Shown here: positions 7,027 through 15,923 of the stretch, piece after piece
How positions within the stretch are numbered: position 1 is the stretch's first letter
Layout: every line of letters starts with the position of its first letter
DNA from: an uncultured Lachnospiraceae bacterium
GTDB taxonomy: Bacteria; Bacillota; Clostridia; Lachnospirales; Lachnospiraceae
Assembly (NCBI GenBank): GCA_910584845.1
Contig: CAJUDH010000015.1
Location: 1 to 64,000 of the forward strand
Reading direction: 5' to 3'
DNA: 64,000 bases
Made by a program: the position numbers and the translations under genes
Notes under the pieces: model-generated
What the model saw: the letters and a program-made list of their open reading frames with translations, nothing else
Databases searched by the model: none
Told to the model about the DNA's origin: nothing

Positions 7027-8439
7027 TTACTGCTGGATAACCCCGTTGGCGTCAACGGTCCAGATTTTATCATTGGCATCCTTCAAATCTTTGAATCCGT
7101 TGCCCAGTTCCGGCCTGGAAGAAGACTTGGAGGAGGAGGAAGCTTTTTGGATGGAACCAGAAGCGTTCACCAGGTAGCGGACGCCGTCCAGCTCAACGGG
7201 TGCGTACTTCAGGTCCCTGTCGGCATCCAGGCGCAGGCCGTTGTCAAATACGTTATTGTCACGGACGCCATGGAAGCCCTGGCCTTTGTTGCCGCCGTCG
7301 GTAATGAAGAACCAGGTCTGGTTTTCGTCTAAATCTTCATTATAAATGGTCTGTTTTCCTGTTTTCATTACACCGTCCTCACCGAAATAGTAGTTGGCAG
7401 TGCTTCCGGTTTCTGTGGTTACTACTTGCTTGCCGGTCTGCATTTCACCCCGGGTATTGAAGCCATAACGCTTGGAATCGATAGAGAAAGTCTGTATGCC
7501 GGTTGTAGCATGGTACGGCCGGCCTTTTTTGAAATAAAAGGAGTAAATTTCGCCTTCTTCGCTGATTTCCGGCGCGCCTTCGATCTGATACCATCCTTCG
7601 GCCCGCTTTCCGTCTTCCTCATAGTACTGGTAGGAGGCGATGGCAGGGGCTTGGACGGCAGCGGCTTCCTCGGCGTTTTCTGCATTCTCGCCTTCGGCAG
7701 TGCCCTCATTTTCAGCGGAACCTTCCTGTGGGGCAGCCTCTTGCTGGGTAGCAGGCAGTTTGTACCACCCGGTCTGCAGGATGCCGTCTTCAAAGGTATA
7801 ATAATTGCCGTTGATCTTATAGTCGACCTGATCCATTACCATTCTTCCCCTGCTGTCAAAGTAGTGCCATACCATCTCTTCATCAGAGGAATCGTCTTCG
7901 TTTTCTAACTGGATCCAGCCGGTTTTCATTGCCCCGTCGGTGTCATCGCCCAGGTAATAAGTGTTGTTGTCCAGTATCAGCTTTCCGGTCTGCATATGGC
8001 CCTCTTCATTAAAATAATAGGAATTATTGTTGATATTTTGCCACCGGGAGACCACTTGCTTGCCGTCATTGCCATAGTAATACCAGTAGGTGTCTGGGGA
8101 TTCGTCGTCCCAGTCTTCGTTGTCTTCGCTGACCCATTGGTTGTAGATACGTTTTCCGTTTTCATCTACATAGTATTCGTCTATCATGGCAGAGCGGGTA
8201 ATCATGCCGTCTTCATCCAGATAGTACCAGTCGTTGTCTTTTTTCTTCCAGGTGTCCGTTAAATAGTAGCCGTCGCTGTCCCGATAGCGCAGTTCGCCGT
8301 CTTCTTCCGTCCAGCCGGCCTTGCTTGCCGCTAATGTGGTATGGCTTAAGCCAGGGATGGAAGCAAACAGTCCAGGGGTTACCGCAGCCATCACTGCCGC
8401 AGTGGATAATACAGCCAGAAACTTGGTTTGTTTTTTCAT
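7027..8439 (-). CDS. Large secreted protein built of cell-wall-binding repeats
   Basis: The 470-residue protein has a signal peptide of about 38 residues and then at least ten choline-binding-type repeats through most of its length. They are recognised by YYLDEDG, YYYGNDGK, YYFNEEGH, YYLGDD, HYFDSRG and similar turns. A Glu/Ala-rich insert (about 248-272) breaks the array. The Ser-rich segment near 435-445 precedes a last repeat that contains WTVDANGVIQQ. No hydrolase or adhesin domain is visible, so it may act as a surface scaffold. The ATG at 8439 follows an AGGAGAAAACAAATT site. It has its own promoter (8527-8555) and terminator (6934-6962). Confidence 0.85.
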   Translation of the reverse strand: MKKQTKFLAVLSTAAVMAAVTPGLFASIPGLSHTTLAASKAGWTEEDGELRYRDSDGYYLTDTWKKKDNDWYYLDEDGMITRSAMIDEYYVDENGKRIYNQWVSEDNEDWDDESPDTYWYYYGNDGKQVVSRWQNINNNSYYFNEEGHMQTGKLILDNNTYYLGDDTDGAMKTGWIQLENEDDSSDEEMVWHYFDSRGRMVMDQVDYKINGNYYTFEDGILQTGWYKLPATQQEAAPQEGSAENEGTAEGENAENAEEAAAVQAPAIASYQYYEEDGKRAEGWYQIEGAPEISEEGEIYSFYFKKGRPYHATTGIQTFSIDSKRYGFNTRGEMQTGKQVVTTETGSTANYYFGEDGVMKTGKQTIYNEDLDENQTWFFITDGGNKGQGFHGVRDNNVFDNGLRLDADRDLKYAPVELDGVRYLVNASGSIQKASSSSKSSSRPELGNGFKDLKDANDKIWTVDANGVIQQ

Positions 8440-8526
8440 AATTTGTTTTCTCCTTTTCTTTGGGTCGGGGTCCGTGTTCCCCGGTGAATGTTGGTGGCCG
8501 AAAATCCATATTTGCATTACTCTGCG

Positions 8527-8555
8527 ATTATAGCGCATCTTTTCGCTGTTGAAAA
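8527..8555 (-). promoter_or_regulatory. Promoter of the 470-residue wall-repeat protein
   Basis: On the minus strand TTTTCA (8550-8555) and TATAAT (8527-8532) are 17 bases apart, about 90 bases before the start. Confidence 0.6.
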
Positions 8556-8676
8556 GTGATGGTTGCTGGCAAAGCTGGAAGGCTGTGGGGGGTGGGGGGT
8601 ATTTAGCCTGCTGCATGTAATAATCTGAAAAAATGTAGGCCGGGCATGCCGCTTCGGGCTGTTTATAACTTATAAC

Positions 8677-8719
8677 AAAAAACGGCCTGCCAGGCGAAAA
8701 ACATTCGCTTAGCAAGCCG
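8677..8719 (-). terminator. Terminator of the 204-residue secreted protein
   Basis: On the minus strand CGGCTTGC pairs with GCAGGCCG (one wobble) around an inner GCGAA/TTCGC hairpin. TTTTTTG follows. Confidence 0.7.
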
Positions 8720-8771
8720 GTGCTGCAAGATATTGCTTTCATTGCGCCGTAGGTGTTGGCGCTTTTAGGGT

Positions 8772-9386
8772 TTAATAGGAACCGTAATCGGTGACCACAA
8801 AAGTCAGAAGCCCGTCAGAAGACATATTCCAGGAGGCCTCAAAACCGTTGAAGGTGTAAGAAGCTTTGGCATAGACGGCGTTGTACAAGTCCGGAAGCAC
8901 AGTGGTGCCCGGGTCATAGGTATAAGTCAATATTTGGGTGTTGCCGTTCTGGCTGGTGAAATCAGGCAGGCCATACTCCTGCCACTTTTCCAGCCAATAA
9001 GCGTCTTCTTCTTCTGTGGTGGAAAAAGAGTTGGCCGGCGGGACCCGGTTGCTGATCCAGGCGCCGGAAGAGGCCAGGCGTCCCCCTTTCCAGGACTTGT
9101 CGGAGGCCATGGCGCCGCTTTCCTCCAACCAATACCAGGCCTGGTTCGCATTGTCGAAAAACCAGCCTTTGACCATGATGCCTTCCGGATTGAAGCGGTA
9201 CCACTTACCGTCTATCTGCTCCCAGGACTCGGCCGCATAAGCCCCGTCGTCCTTTTGCCACAGCCATTGTTTTTCCCCTTCCGTTTCTCGTTCTTCCCAT
9301 TGCCCGGCAAAAGAGGAAGACAAGGAGGCTACGGACAAAAGGGCGGCTATGCCTGCAGCAAATAATGTTTTCCATTGAAGTTTCAT
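8772..9386 (-). CDS. Secreted protein with wall-binding repeats and a small C-terminal domain
   Basis: The 204-residue protein has a signal peptide (about 1-28, ending SFAG). Three wall-binding repeats follow (about 29-100, with WLWQKDDGAYAAESW, WYRFNPEGIM and WYWLEESGAM). A C-terminal domain of about 90 residues is rich in Tyr and Thr and contains the segment VLPDLYNAVYAKASYTFNGF. I do not recognise that domain. The ATG at 9386 is chosen because GGAGGAG lies 3 bases before it and the signal peptide then begins at residue 1. It is divergent from the polysaccharide gene at 9587, with a separate promoter at 9443-9471. It is the fourth secreted repeat protein of the block. Confidence 0.8.
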   Translation of the reverse strand: MKLQWKTLFAAGIAALLSVASLSSSFAGQWEERETEGEKQWLWQKDDGAYAAESWEQIDGKWYRFNPEGIMVKGWFFDNANQAWYWLEESGAMASDKSWKGGRLASSGAWISNRVPPANSFSTTEEEDAYWLEKWQEYGLPDFTSQNGNTQILTYTYDPGTTVLPDLYNAVYAKASYTFNGFEASWNMSSDGLLTFVVTDYGSY

Positions 9387-9442
9387 TTTCTCCTCCATTC
9401 TGTGCGCTTCCCACAACACTGCCAATTATCGTTGCTTTGCAA

Positions 9443-9471
9443 ATTTTACCATATATTTTTCCTTGGCGCAA
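9443..9471 (-). promoter_or_regulatory. Promoter of the 204-residue secreted protein
   Basis: On the minus strand TTGCGC (9466-9471) and TAAAAT (9443-9448) are 17 bases apart, about 57 bases before the start codon. Confidence 0.5.
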
Positions 9472-9538
9472 TATTTTTATAAAATTAGTGCGGGATTTGG
9501 GAAGGGAATTTTGGGGAGTAGGATTTTTCCCCCAGATA

Positions 9539-9547
9539 TGCTATAAT
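9539..9547 (+). promoter_or_regulatory. Extended -10 promoter of the first polysaccharide block
   Basis: TGCTATAAT is an extended -10 element (TGnTATAAT) 39 bases before the ATG at 9587. No good -35 is seen at the usual distance, which is common for extended -10 promoters. Confidence 0.55.
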
Positions 9548-9586
9548 CATAAAAAATCCCCTTCCGGGAGTGAGAGGAGACGGGAA

Positions 9587-11623
9587 ATGAAATTAAAGGT
9601 GTCTGATTATATCGCGCAGAAGCTGGTAGATTCCGGAATCCGGCAGGTATTTACCGTTACAGGGGGCGGCGCCATGCATTTAAACGATGCGTTAGGGCAT
9701 CAACCAGGGCTGCATTGCCTGTACCAGCACCATGAACAGGCTTGTGCCATTGCGGCAGAGGCCTATGCCAGGATCCACAACCGGATCGGTTTGCTGTGCG
9801 TGACCACCGGCCCTGGAGGGACCAACGCTATTACCGGCGTGGTGGGGGGATGGCTGGATTCCATCCCCATGTTGATTTTGTCCGGGCAGGTACGGTACGA
9901 TACCACTGCCCGGTGGTCCGGAGTAGGTATCCGGGCTATGGGGGATCAGGAATTTGATATAACAAAGGCTGTGGATTGTATGACCAAATACAGCGAGATG
10001 GTTATTGACCCTATGCGTATCCGCTTCTGCCTGGAAAAGGCCTTGTATCTGGCTTATTCCGGTAGGCCAGGGCCTGCGTGGCTGGACATTCCCTTGGACG
10101 TGCAGGGCGCCTTTGTGGAGACAGACCAGCTGGCAGGCTTTGACCGGGAAAATTATGAGGCCGGTGGGACTGGCTGGGTGGTGACCCAGGGCGGCCGGGA
10201 TCCGGTGACCGGCAAGCCGCTTCATGCCATTGGGGAGGACTATGCCGGGAAAGGGGAGAAGCGTCAGGCCCTTCCGCCAAAAGTAACGGAGGAGACGGCC
10301 CGGATTATTATTGAAAAAATCCGGCAGGCCAAGCGGCCGGTGTTAAACGCCGGCAACGGGATCCGGATTGCCGGGGCCCATGAGCAATTCCTAGAAGTTG
10401 TGGACGGATTAGGGATTCCGGTGGTAACCGGCTGGAACAGCATCGACTGCATCAGCGACAGCCATCCTCTCTATGTGGGCCGTGCCGGGGGCATGGGGGA
10501 CAGGCCGGGGAATTTTGCAATACAGAATAGTGATTTGGTGTTTTCCGTGGGAAGCCGTTTGAGCATCCGTCAGGTAGGGTATAATTATCAGACATGGGCA
10601 AGGCATGCTTATGTGATTGTCAACGACATAGACCGGGAAGAGCTGAAAAAGCCCAGCGTCCATGTGGACCTGCCAGTCCATGGGGATGCCAAAGACTTGC
10701 TGGAGGCCATAGCCAGGGAGCTAAGGCAAGAGGGCGGGCATCAAAAAGGCGGGACGCCCATATTTGACGGAGGGCAGGGCCTTTTGGGGGAGACATGGAA
10801 CGAAACTTGCCGAAAGTGGAGGGCCGCTTATCCGGTAGTGCAGCCCAAGCATTTAGAACAAGGCGATGACAGGGAGGCCAACGTGTATGCCCTGGTAAAA
10901 GAGCTGAGCAGCCGCCTGCAGGAAGGCCAGGTCACGGTTGTGGGCAATGGCTCTGCCTGTGTGGTTGGCGGCCACGCTTATGAGATAAAAAAAGGCCAGA
11001 GGTTTATCAGCAATTCCGCCGTTGCTTCCATGGGATATGATTTGCCGGCTGCCATAGGCGCTTGCGTGGCAGTATGGGAGGATATGGGGGGAGAAGGGGG
11101 AGAGGCCATGGTTCCGGGCAACAAAACCGGATATGGAAGGGAAAGGCCCAAAGATATTATTTTGCTGACCGGCGACGGGAGCATCCAGATGAACATTCAG
11201 GAATTACAGACCATTATTCACCATAAAATGCCCATCAAGATTTTCTTGGTCAATAACGGAGGCTACCATTCGATCCGCCAGACCCAAAAAAATTTCTTTG
11301 GGGAGCCGTTGGTGGGGGTAGGGGTGGACAGCCATGACTTAAGCTTTCCGGATATGGAAAAGCTGGCGGCGGCCTACGGCTACCCTTATGTGGCAGCGCG
11401 CCATAATGGGGAGCTGGCCGGGGCAATCGGGCATACTTTGGCTTTGGAAGGGCCGGCGGTCTGCGAGGTTTTTGTGACCACAGACCAGAATTTTGAACCG
11501 AAATCGGCTGCCAAACGCCTGCCGGACGGTACTATGGTTTCGCCTCCGTTAGAGGATTTGTCCCCATTCCTTCCGGAGGAAGAAATGGACCGCCTGATGA
11601 TTATACCAAGGCTGGATGGATGA
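9587..11623 (+). CDS. ThDP-dependent acetolactate-synthase-like enzyme of a sugar pathway
   Basis: The 678-residue protein has the three-domain layout of acetolactate synthase/pyruvate oxidase enzymes. The catalytic glutamate lies in HHEQACA (Glu50). The cofactor motif is GDGS at 529-532, with 24 residues before NN at 556-557. It is about 100 residues longer than typical acetohydroxyacid synthases, with inserts near 190-230 and 500-525. No regulatory small subunit and no ilv gene is nearby. Instead it is followed 10 bases later by an SDR sugar enzyme and then glycosyltransferases. Relatives in such loci (for example YerE of yersiniose A synthesis) add an acetyl unit from pyruvate to a keto-sugar, giving a branched-chain sugar. 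That role is an inference. The start follows a GAGAGGAGACGGGAA site. Confidence 0.8.
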   Translation: MKLKVSDYIAQKLVDSGIRQVFTVTGGGAMHLNDALGHQPGLHCLYQHHEQACAIAAEAYARIHNRIGLLCVTTGPGGTNAITGVVGGWLDSIPMLILSGQVRYDTTARWSGVGIRAMGDQEFDITKAVDCMTKYSEMVIDPMRIRFCLEKALYLAYSGRPGPAWLDIPLDVQGAFVETDQLAGFDRENYEAGGTGWVVTQGGRDPVTGKPLHAIGEDYAGKGEKRQALPPKVTEETARIIIEKIRQAKRPVLNAGNGIRIAGAHEQFLEVVDGLGIPVVTGWNSIDCISDSHPLYVGRAGGMGDRPGNFAIQNSDLVFSVGSRLSIRQVGYNYQTWARHAYVIVNDIDREELKKPSVHVDLPVHGDAKDLLEAIARELRQEGGHQKGGTPIFDGGQGLLGETWNETCRKWRAAYPVVQPKHLEQGDDREANVYALVKELSSRLQEGQVTVVGNGSACVVGGHAYEIKKGQRFISNSAVASMGYDLPAAIGACVAVWEDMGGEGGEAMVPGNKTGYGRERPKDIILLTGDGSIQMNIQELQTIIHHKMPIKIFLVNNGGYHSIRQTQKNFFGEPLVGVGVDSHDLSFPDMEKLAAAYGYPYVAARHNGELAGAIGHTLALEGPAVCEVFVTTDQNFEPKSAAKRLPDGTMVSPPLEDLSPFLPEEEMDRLMIIPRLDG

Positions 11624-11633
11624 AGGAGGGGCT

Positions 11634-12587
11634 ATGAAGGCAATTGTGACAGGGGCTACCAGTTTTGTGGGTGCGTCGGCGGCCGGGGAGCTTTTAAGGC
11701 AGGGCCATCAGGTGATGGCAGTGGTACGCCCCGGTTCTGCCCGTTTGGGGCGGTTATATGGGCATGTGCCGGGGCAGGCACGCCCCCGGCTGCAAGTGGC
11801 AGAGCTGGATCTTGGGCATATCCGTGGCCTTGAGGGTATGCTCCGGGCTGAAGGGGCGGGATGGGACGTTTGGCTCCATATGGGGTGGGGCGGCTCCGGG
11901 AGCGACAGCCGGAAAAACCGTCAAATCCAACAGGAGAACGTGGCAAATTCCTTGGCGGCGGTGCAGGTGGCTGCCCATATGGGCTGCAAACGGTTTGTGT
12001 TTACCGGATCCCAGGCAGAATATGGGTCCTATCGGGAACCAGTCACAGAAGAGGCGGATTGCCGCCCGGTATCGGAATACGGAAAGGCAAAACGGGAGTT
12101 TGCCGTGCAGGCAAAAGGGCTGTGCAAAAAGTTGGATATGGATTATGTCCATACCCGGATATTCAGCGTATATGGGCCGGGGGACCATCCCTGGACCCTG
12201 GTGCAGTCTTGCCTTAGGGCCTGGCAGCAGGGTGGGGGGATAACCCTTGGGGAGTGTACCCAACAATGGAATTATTTGTATATCGAGGATGCCGCAGAGG
12301 CTTTGGCCCTGTTGGTGGAGAAAGGGCCGGCCGGCATTTACAATCTGGCCGGTGACGATACCCGGATGCTGCGGGGGTTTGTGGAGGAGATGTACCGGCT
12401 ATGTGGCTCCCGGGGCAGCTACCAATATGGGGGGCGGCCGGAAAACGCGGAAGGGGTGGTAAACCTGATTCCGGAGATTGGGAAAATAAAAGGGGCGGTT
12501 GGATGGAAACCAAAGACGGCTTTCGCAGAGGGGATCCGGAAAATATTGCTGCACATGCAGGGGGGCCCGCCTGCCTTTCAGGCATAG
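11634..12587 (+). CDS. NAD-dependent epimerase/reductase (extended SDR)
   Basis: The 317-residue protein has an N-terminal Rossmann fold with TGATSFVG (residues 6-13) and the SDR tyrosine-lysine pair in EYGKAKRE (about 147-154). A late segment (YNLAGDDTRML) is typical of nucleotide-sugar epimerases and reductases. It probably acts on an NDP-linked keto-sugar. It begins 10 bases after the ThDP enzyme stop, with AAGGAGGGGCT before the ATG, so the two are co-translated. This pairing resembles a carboligase followed by a reductase, as in branched-sugar pathways. Substrate and exact reaction cannot be read from the sequence. A second promoter lies after it at 12624. Confidence 0.8.
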   Translation: MKAIVTGATSFVGASAAGELLRQGHQVMAVVRPGSARLGRLYGHVPGQARPRLQVAELDLGHIRGLEGMLRAEGAGWDVWLHMGWGGSGSDSRKNRQIQQENVANSLAAVQVAAHMGCKRFVFTGSQAEYGSYREPVTEEADCRPVSEYGKAKREFAVQAKGLCKKLDMDYVHTRIFSVYGPGDHPWTLVQSCLRAWQQGGGITLGECTQQWNYLYIEDAAEALALLVEKGPAGIYNLAGDDTRMLRGFVEEMYRLCGSRGSYQYGGRPENAEGVVNLIPEIGKIKGAVGWKPKTAFAEGIRKILLHMQGGPPAFQA

Positions 12588-12623
12588 GGGAAGGGCTGTT
12601 TCCAGATTTCCTCTAGTAAAGGC

Positions 12624-12652
12624 TTGACAAGATTGAAAAAGCGTTGTATTTA
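12624..12652 (+). promoter_or_regulatory. Internal promoter before the GT2 genes
   Basis: TTGACA (12624-12629) and TATTTA (12647-12652) are 17 bases apart, about 115 bases before the ATG at 12773. Confidence 0.5.
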
Positions 12653-12772
12653 ATGAGGATAAGCCAAGAGGCCGGGATAAGGCCTTGGATACCAGGATTG
12701 AGCGTCCCGGAAGCCTTGCCACTTTATGGGGCGATTTCCGGAACGGCTCTGGATGAAACACGGGAGGCGCGA

Positions 12773-13738
12773 ATGAAGACCATCAGCATTGCGATACCTT
12801 GCTATAATGAAGAAGAAAACGTGGAGGCCCTGGCTGGGGCTTTGCGGGAAATGTTCCGGGAACAGCTGCCCCGGTATCAATATGAATTGCTTTTTATCGA
12901 CAATGATTCCCAGGACGGCACCCGGGCGGCCATCCGCCGGCTGTGCAGGGAGGACAGGAATATTAAGGGGATTTTCAACGCTAAAAATTTTGGGCAGTTT
13001 AATTCCCCCTATTATGCCATGCTCCAGACGTCCGGCGACTGTACGGTGCTGATGGCGGCGGACTTCCAGGATCCGGTGGAGATGGTCCCCCGATTTGTTA
13101 AGGAGTGGGAAAACGGCTACAAAATCGTGATTGGCATTAAAGAGTCCAGCAGGGAAAACAAGGTGATGTATTGGCTTCGGGGCTGTTATTATAAATGCAT
13201 CAAATGGCTGTCGGATGTGGAACAGATTGAGCAGTTTACCGGGTTCGGCCTGTATGACGCCAAGTTTATCCAGGTACTGAGGGATTTGCGGGACCCTACG
13301 CCGTTTCTGAGGGGGATTGTGGCAGAGCTGGGGTTCCGCCGCAAGGAGATCCCCTATGACCAGCCCCTTCGGCGTGCAGGCAAGACCAGCAACAATTTTT
13401 ACCGCCTGTATGATGCCGCCATGCTTAGTGTTACCTCGTACACGAAAGCGGGGCTGCGGCTGGCCACTTTTGTAGGGGGGTTCAGCTGCGCGGCCAGTAT
13501 GGGGGTAGCGTTGCTTTACCTGATTATGAAATTAATCTGGTGGGAGCGTTTTCCGGCCGGGATGGCCCCTATGCTCTTAGGAATGCTGTTTTTGGGGTCC
13601 GTACAGATTTTTTTCATTGGCATGGTGGGGGAATACGTACTGGCCATCAATCAGCGGATGATGGGCAGGCCGCTGGTTGTGGAAGAGGAACGGCTGAATT
13701 TCGAGGAGGGGGCCATATCGGATGAAGTACAAAATTGA
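12773..13738 (+). CDS. Membrane-anchored GT2 glycosyltransferase, GtrB/DPM1-like
   Basis: The 321-residue protein has a GT2 domain (AIPCYNEEENVEAL at 7-20, IDNDSQDGT near 41-49, ADFQDP near 96-101). Two C-terminal transmembrane helices follow (about 230-255 and 265-290). This layout matches polyprenyl-phosphate glycosyltransferases (GtrB/ArnC/Dpm1 group), which put one sugar on undecaprenyl phosphate at the inner face of the membrane. Such a donor would serve a GT-C enzyme outside, and one is found at 53936. CGGGAGGCGCGA precedes the ATG. The gene overlaps the next one by 17 bases. Donor sugar is unknown. Confidence 0.8.
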   Translation: MKTISIAIPCYNEEENVEALAGALREMFREQLPRYQYELLFIDNDSQDGTRAAIRRLCREDRNIKGIFNAKNFGQFNSPYYAMLQTSGDCTVLMAADFQDPVEMVPRFVKEWENGYKIVIGIKESSRENKVMYWLRGCYYKCIKWLSDVEQIEQFTGFGLYDAKFIQVLRDLRDPTPFLRGIVAELGFRRKEIPYDQPLRRAGKTSNNFYRLYDAAMLSVTSYTKAGLRLATFVGGFSCAASMGVALLYLIMKLIWWERFPAGMAPMLLGMLFLGSVQIFFIGMVGEYVLAINQRMMGRPLVVEEERLNFEEGAISDEVQN

Positions 13739-15923
13739 CGTAGTAAGGATCCGTGAAAATTCCATAACGTTAAACGGCTGGGTAGTGGGGAAAACGCCGG
13801 AATCCAAGGCTTCATTCCGCGTCCTTGACGAGCGGCGAAAACCGGTGAAAATCCGCTGCGTGCCTACCCGGAGGGATGATGTTAGCCAAATATATTATAA
13901 GAAGGTTTACGATAAGGATTTTGGGTTTGACATCACTTTCCCCTATGAGCGGGGGCGCACCTACTGGCTGCTGATCCGTTGCGGCGGACGGGAGGCCCGG
14001 GTCAAGTTTAACGAGGAATTGATCGCCAGGAGGGCCAGCGTCGCCTACAAACGTATGGAGAAAATCCGTGACCTGATGAATTGGGAGACGGTCCGGGTTG
14101 CGATGGAATTTGCCAAAAAACATGGGGTGAAGGCTTTGTTTTTAAAATCCAAGCATAAGCTTCAGGGATTGGACAATGATTATGACTATAAGGAATGGTA
14201 CAGCCTGACAAAGCCAAGCCCGGAGGAGCTGGCAAGGCAGCGGAGGGAGGGGGTTGCCAGCCGGCCTCTGATTTCTGTTGTTATCCCTGCATACAAGACC
14301 CCGGAAAAGTATTTAAGGGAAATGATGGATTCTATATTGGCCCAAACCTATGAAAACTGGGAGGTTTGCGTAGCCAATGGAAGCCCTAAAGGGGAAGGGG
14401 GGGCGGTGGAAAAGGTAATGGGGCAATATGCCGGTAAAGACAGCCGTTTCCGCTGCAAAAACCTGGGAGAAAACCTGGGTATTTCCGGAAATACCAACGC
14501 GGCCATTGAGATGGCCAACGGCGATTATATCTTGCTGGCGGATCATGACGACACCTTGCCGGAACATGCCCTTTATGAGGTGGCGGCGGCGATCAATGCC
14601 CATCCGGATTGCCAGGTGATCTATTCCGATGAAGATAAGCTGGATATGGACGGCGGCGCTTTGTTCGACCCTCATTTTAAACCGGATTTTAACCCGGACC
14701 TGTTGACCAGCGTCAATTATATTTGCCATTTGCTGGTGGTAAGGCGGGATTTGCTGGAGCAGGTGGGGGGATTTTGCCATGAGTTTGACGGGGCCCAGGA
14801 TTATGATTTTATTTTCCGGTGCACTGAGGCGGCAAAGGAAATATACCACATCCCCAAGGTGCTGTACCATTGGCGGTGCCATCAGGATTCCACTGCCAGC
14901 AACCCTCAAAGCAAGCTTTATGCCTTTGAGGCCGGTTCCCGCGCGATTATGGCCCACTACAGGCGTTGTGGGATCCCGGCAGAGAAAGTGGAAAAGGGCG
15001 TGGATTATGGCATCTACCATACGACTTTCCGGATCCAGGGCGACCCATTGGTTTCTGTGGTAATCCCCAACAAAGACCATGTGAAAGATTTGGACCTTTG
15101 CCTGCGCTCCATTTTGAATCAAGCTACTTACCGGAACCTGGAATTTATTATTATTGAAAACAACAGTACCCATAAAGAGACATTTGCTTATTACGACGCC
15201 ATACAAAAGGAGTTTCCGCAAGTCCGGGTGGTAGTCTGGAAGCGGGAGTTTAATTATTCGGCTATTAATAATTACGGCGCCACGTTTGCAAAAGGGCAAT
15301 ATCTTTTGTTCCTCAATAATGATACGGAGCTGATGGAACCCAGGATTTTTGAGGAAATGCTGGGCTTTTGCCAGCGGGAGGAAGTGGGGGCCGTAGGGGC
15401 ACGCCTGCTTTACCAGGATGATACCATCCAACACGCGGGGGTGGTGGTAGGCTTTGGCGGGATTGCGGGCCATACCTTTATCGGTTTGCATAAAGCGGAG
15501 AACAGCTATTTCCACCGTGCCATGTGCGCCCAGGATTATAGCGCGGTGACGGCTGCCTGCATGATGACCAAGGCGGAATTGTTCCGCCAGGTAGGGGGCT
15601 TTACGGAAGAATTGGCTGTTGCGTTTAATGATATTGACTATTGTATGAAAGTCCGCGCTGCCGGCCGCCTGGTGGTTTATGCGCCTTATGCGCTGATGTA
15701 CCATTACGAATCCAAATCCCGGGGGCTGGAGGACACGCCGGAAAAGGTGGCCCGTTTCCATCGGGAAATTGCTATTTTTTCCCGGCGCTGGCCGGAGATC
15801 CTGGCCAAAGGGGACCCTTATTACAACCCGAACCTGACGTTACGTAAATCGAATTTTGCCTTGCGGGACTTGCTGAAGGAAAAAATAGGGGAACCTTATA
15901 AACTGGAAGTGGGGGGGCTATGA
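13722..15923 (+). CDS. Tandem GT2 glycosyltransferase with an N-terminal beta domain
   Basis: The 733-residue cytoplasmic protein has three parts. Residues 1-105 form a beta-rich domain (NSITLNGWVVGK, FGFDITFPY) that I do not recognise as catalytic. Residues about 181-400 form a first GT2 domain (SVVIPAYKTP, DHDD at 274-277). Residues about 440-690 form a second (SVVIPNKDH, NNDTE at 532-536, FNDIDYCMKV). Two active sites suggest that it adds two sugars in turn, as in rhamnan- or galactan-type assembly. The start overlaps the previous gene by 17 bases and follows GAGGAGGGGG. The stop overlaps the next start as ATGA. Confidence 0.85.
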   Translation: MKYKIDVVRIRENSITLNGWVVGKTPESKASFRVLDERRKPVKIRCVPTRRDDVSQIYYKKVYDKDFGFDITFPYERGRTYWLLIRCGGREARVKFNEELIARRASVAYKRMEKIRDLMNWETVRVAMEFAKKHGVKALFLKSKHKLQGLDNDYDYKEWYSLTKPSPEELARQRREGVASRPLISVVIPAYKTPEKYLREMMDSILAQTYENWEVCVANGSPKGEGGAVEKVMGQYAGKDSRFRCKNLGENLGISGNTNAAIEMANGDYILLADHDDTLPEHALYEVAAAINAHPDCQVIYSDEDKLDMDGGALFDPHFKPDFNPDLLTSVNYICHLLVVRRDLLEQVGGFCHEFDGAQDYDFIFRCTEAAKEIYHIPKVLYHWRCHQDSTASNPQSKLYAFEAGSRAIMAHYRRCGIPAEKVEKGVDYGIYHTTFRIQGDPLVSVVIPNKDHVKDLDLCLRSILNQATYRNLEFIIIENNSTHKETFAYYDAIQKEFPQVRVVVWKREFNYSAINNYGATFAKGQYLLFLNNDTELMEPRIFEEMLGFCQREEVGAVGARLLYQDDTIQHAGVVVGFGGIAGHTFIGLHKAENSYFHRAMCAQDYSAVTAACMMTKAELFRQVGGFTEELAVAFNDIDYCMKVRAAGRLVVYAPYALMYHYESKSRGLEDTPEKVARFHREIAIFSRRWPEILAKGDPYYNPNLTLRKSNFALRDLLKEKIGEPYKLEVGGL

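Larger units (their letters stand above)
8440..8771. other. Intergenic region with promoter and terminator
   Basis: The 332 bases hold the promoter of the 470-residue protein (8527-8555) and the terminator of the next minus-strand gene (8677-8719). No gene is seen. Confidence 0.5.

Noticed and set aside
14313..15761. 482-codon open frame on the minus strand
   Set aside because: It is fully antisense to the tandem GT2 gene, lacks a ribosome site and has a composition (His/Ile/Gln-rich) typical of shadow frames.
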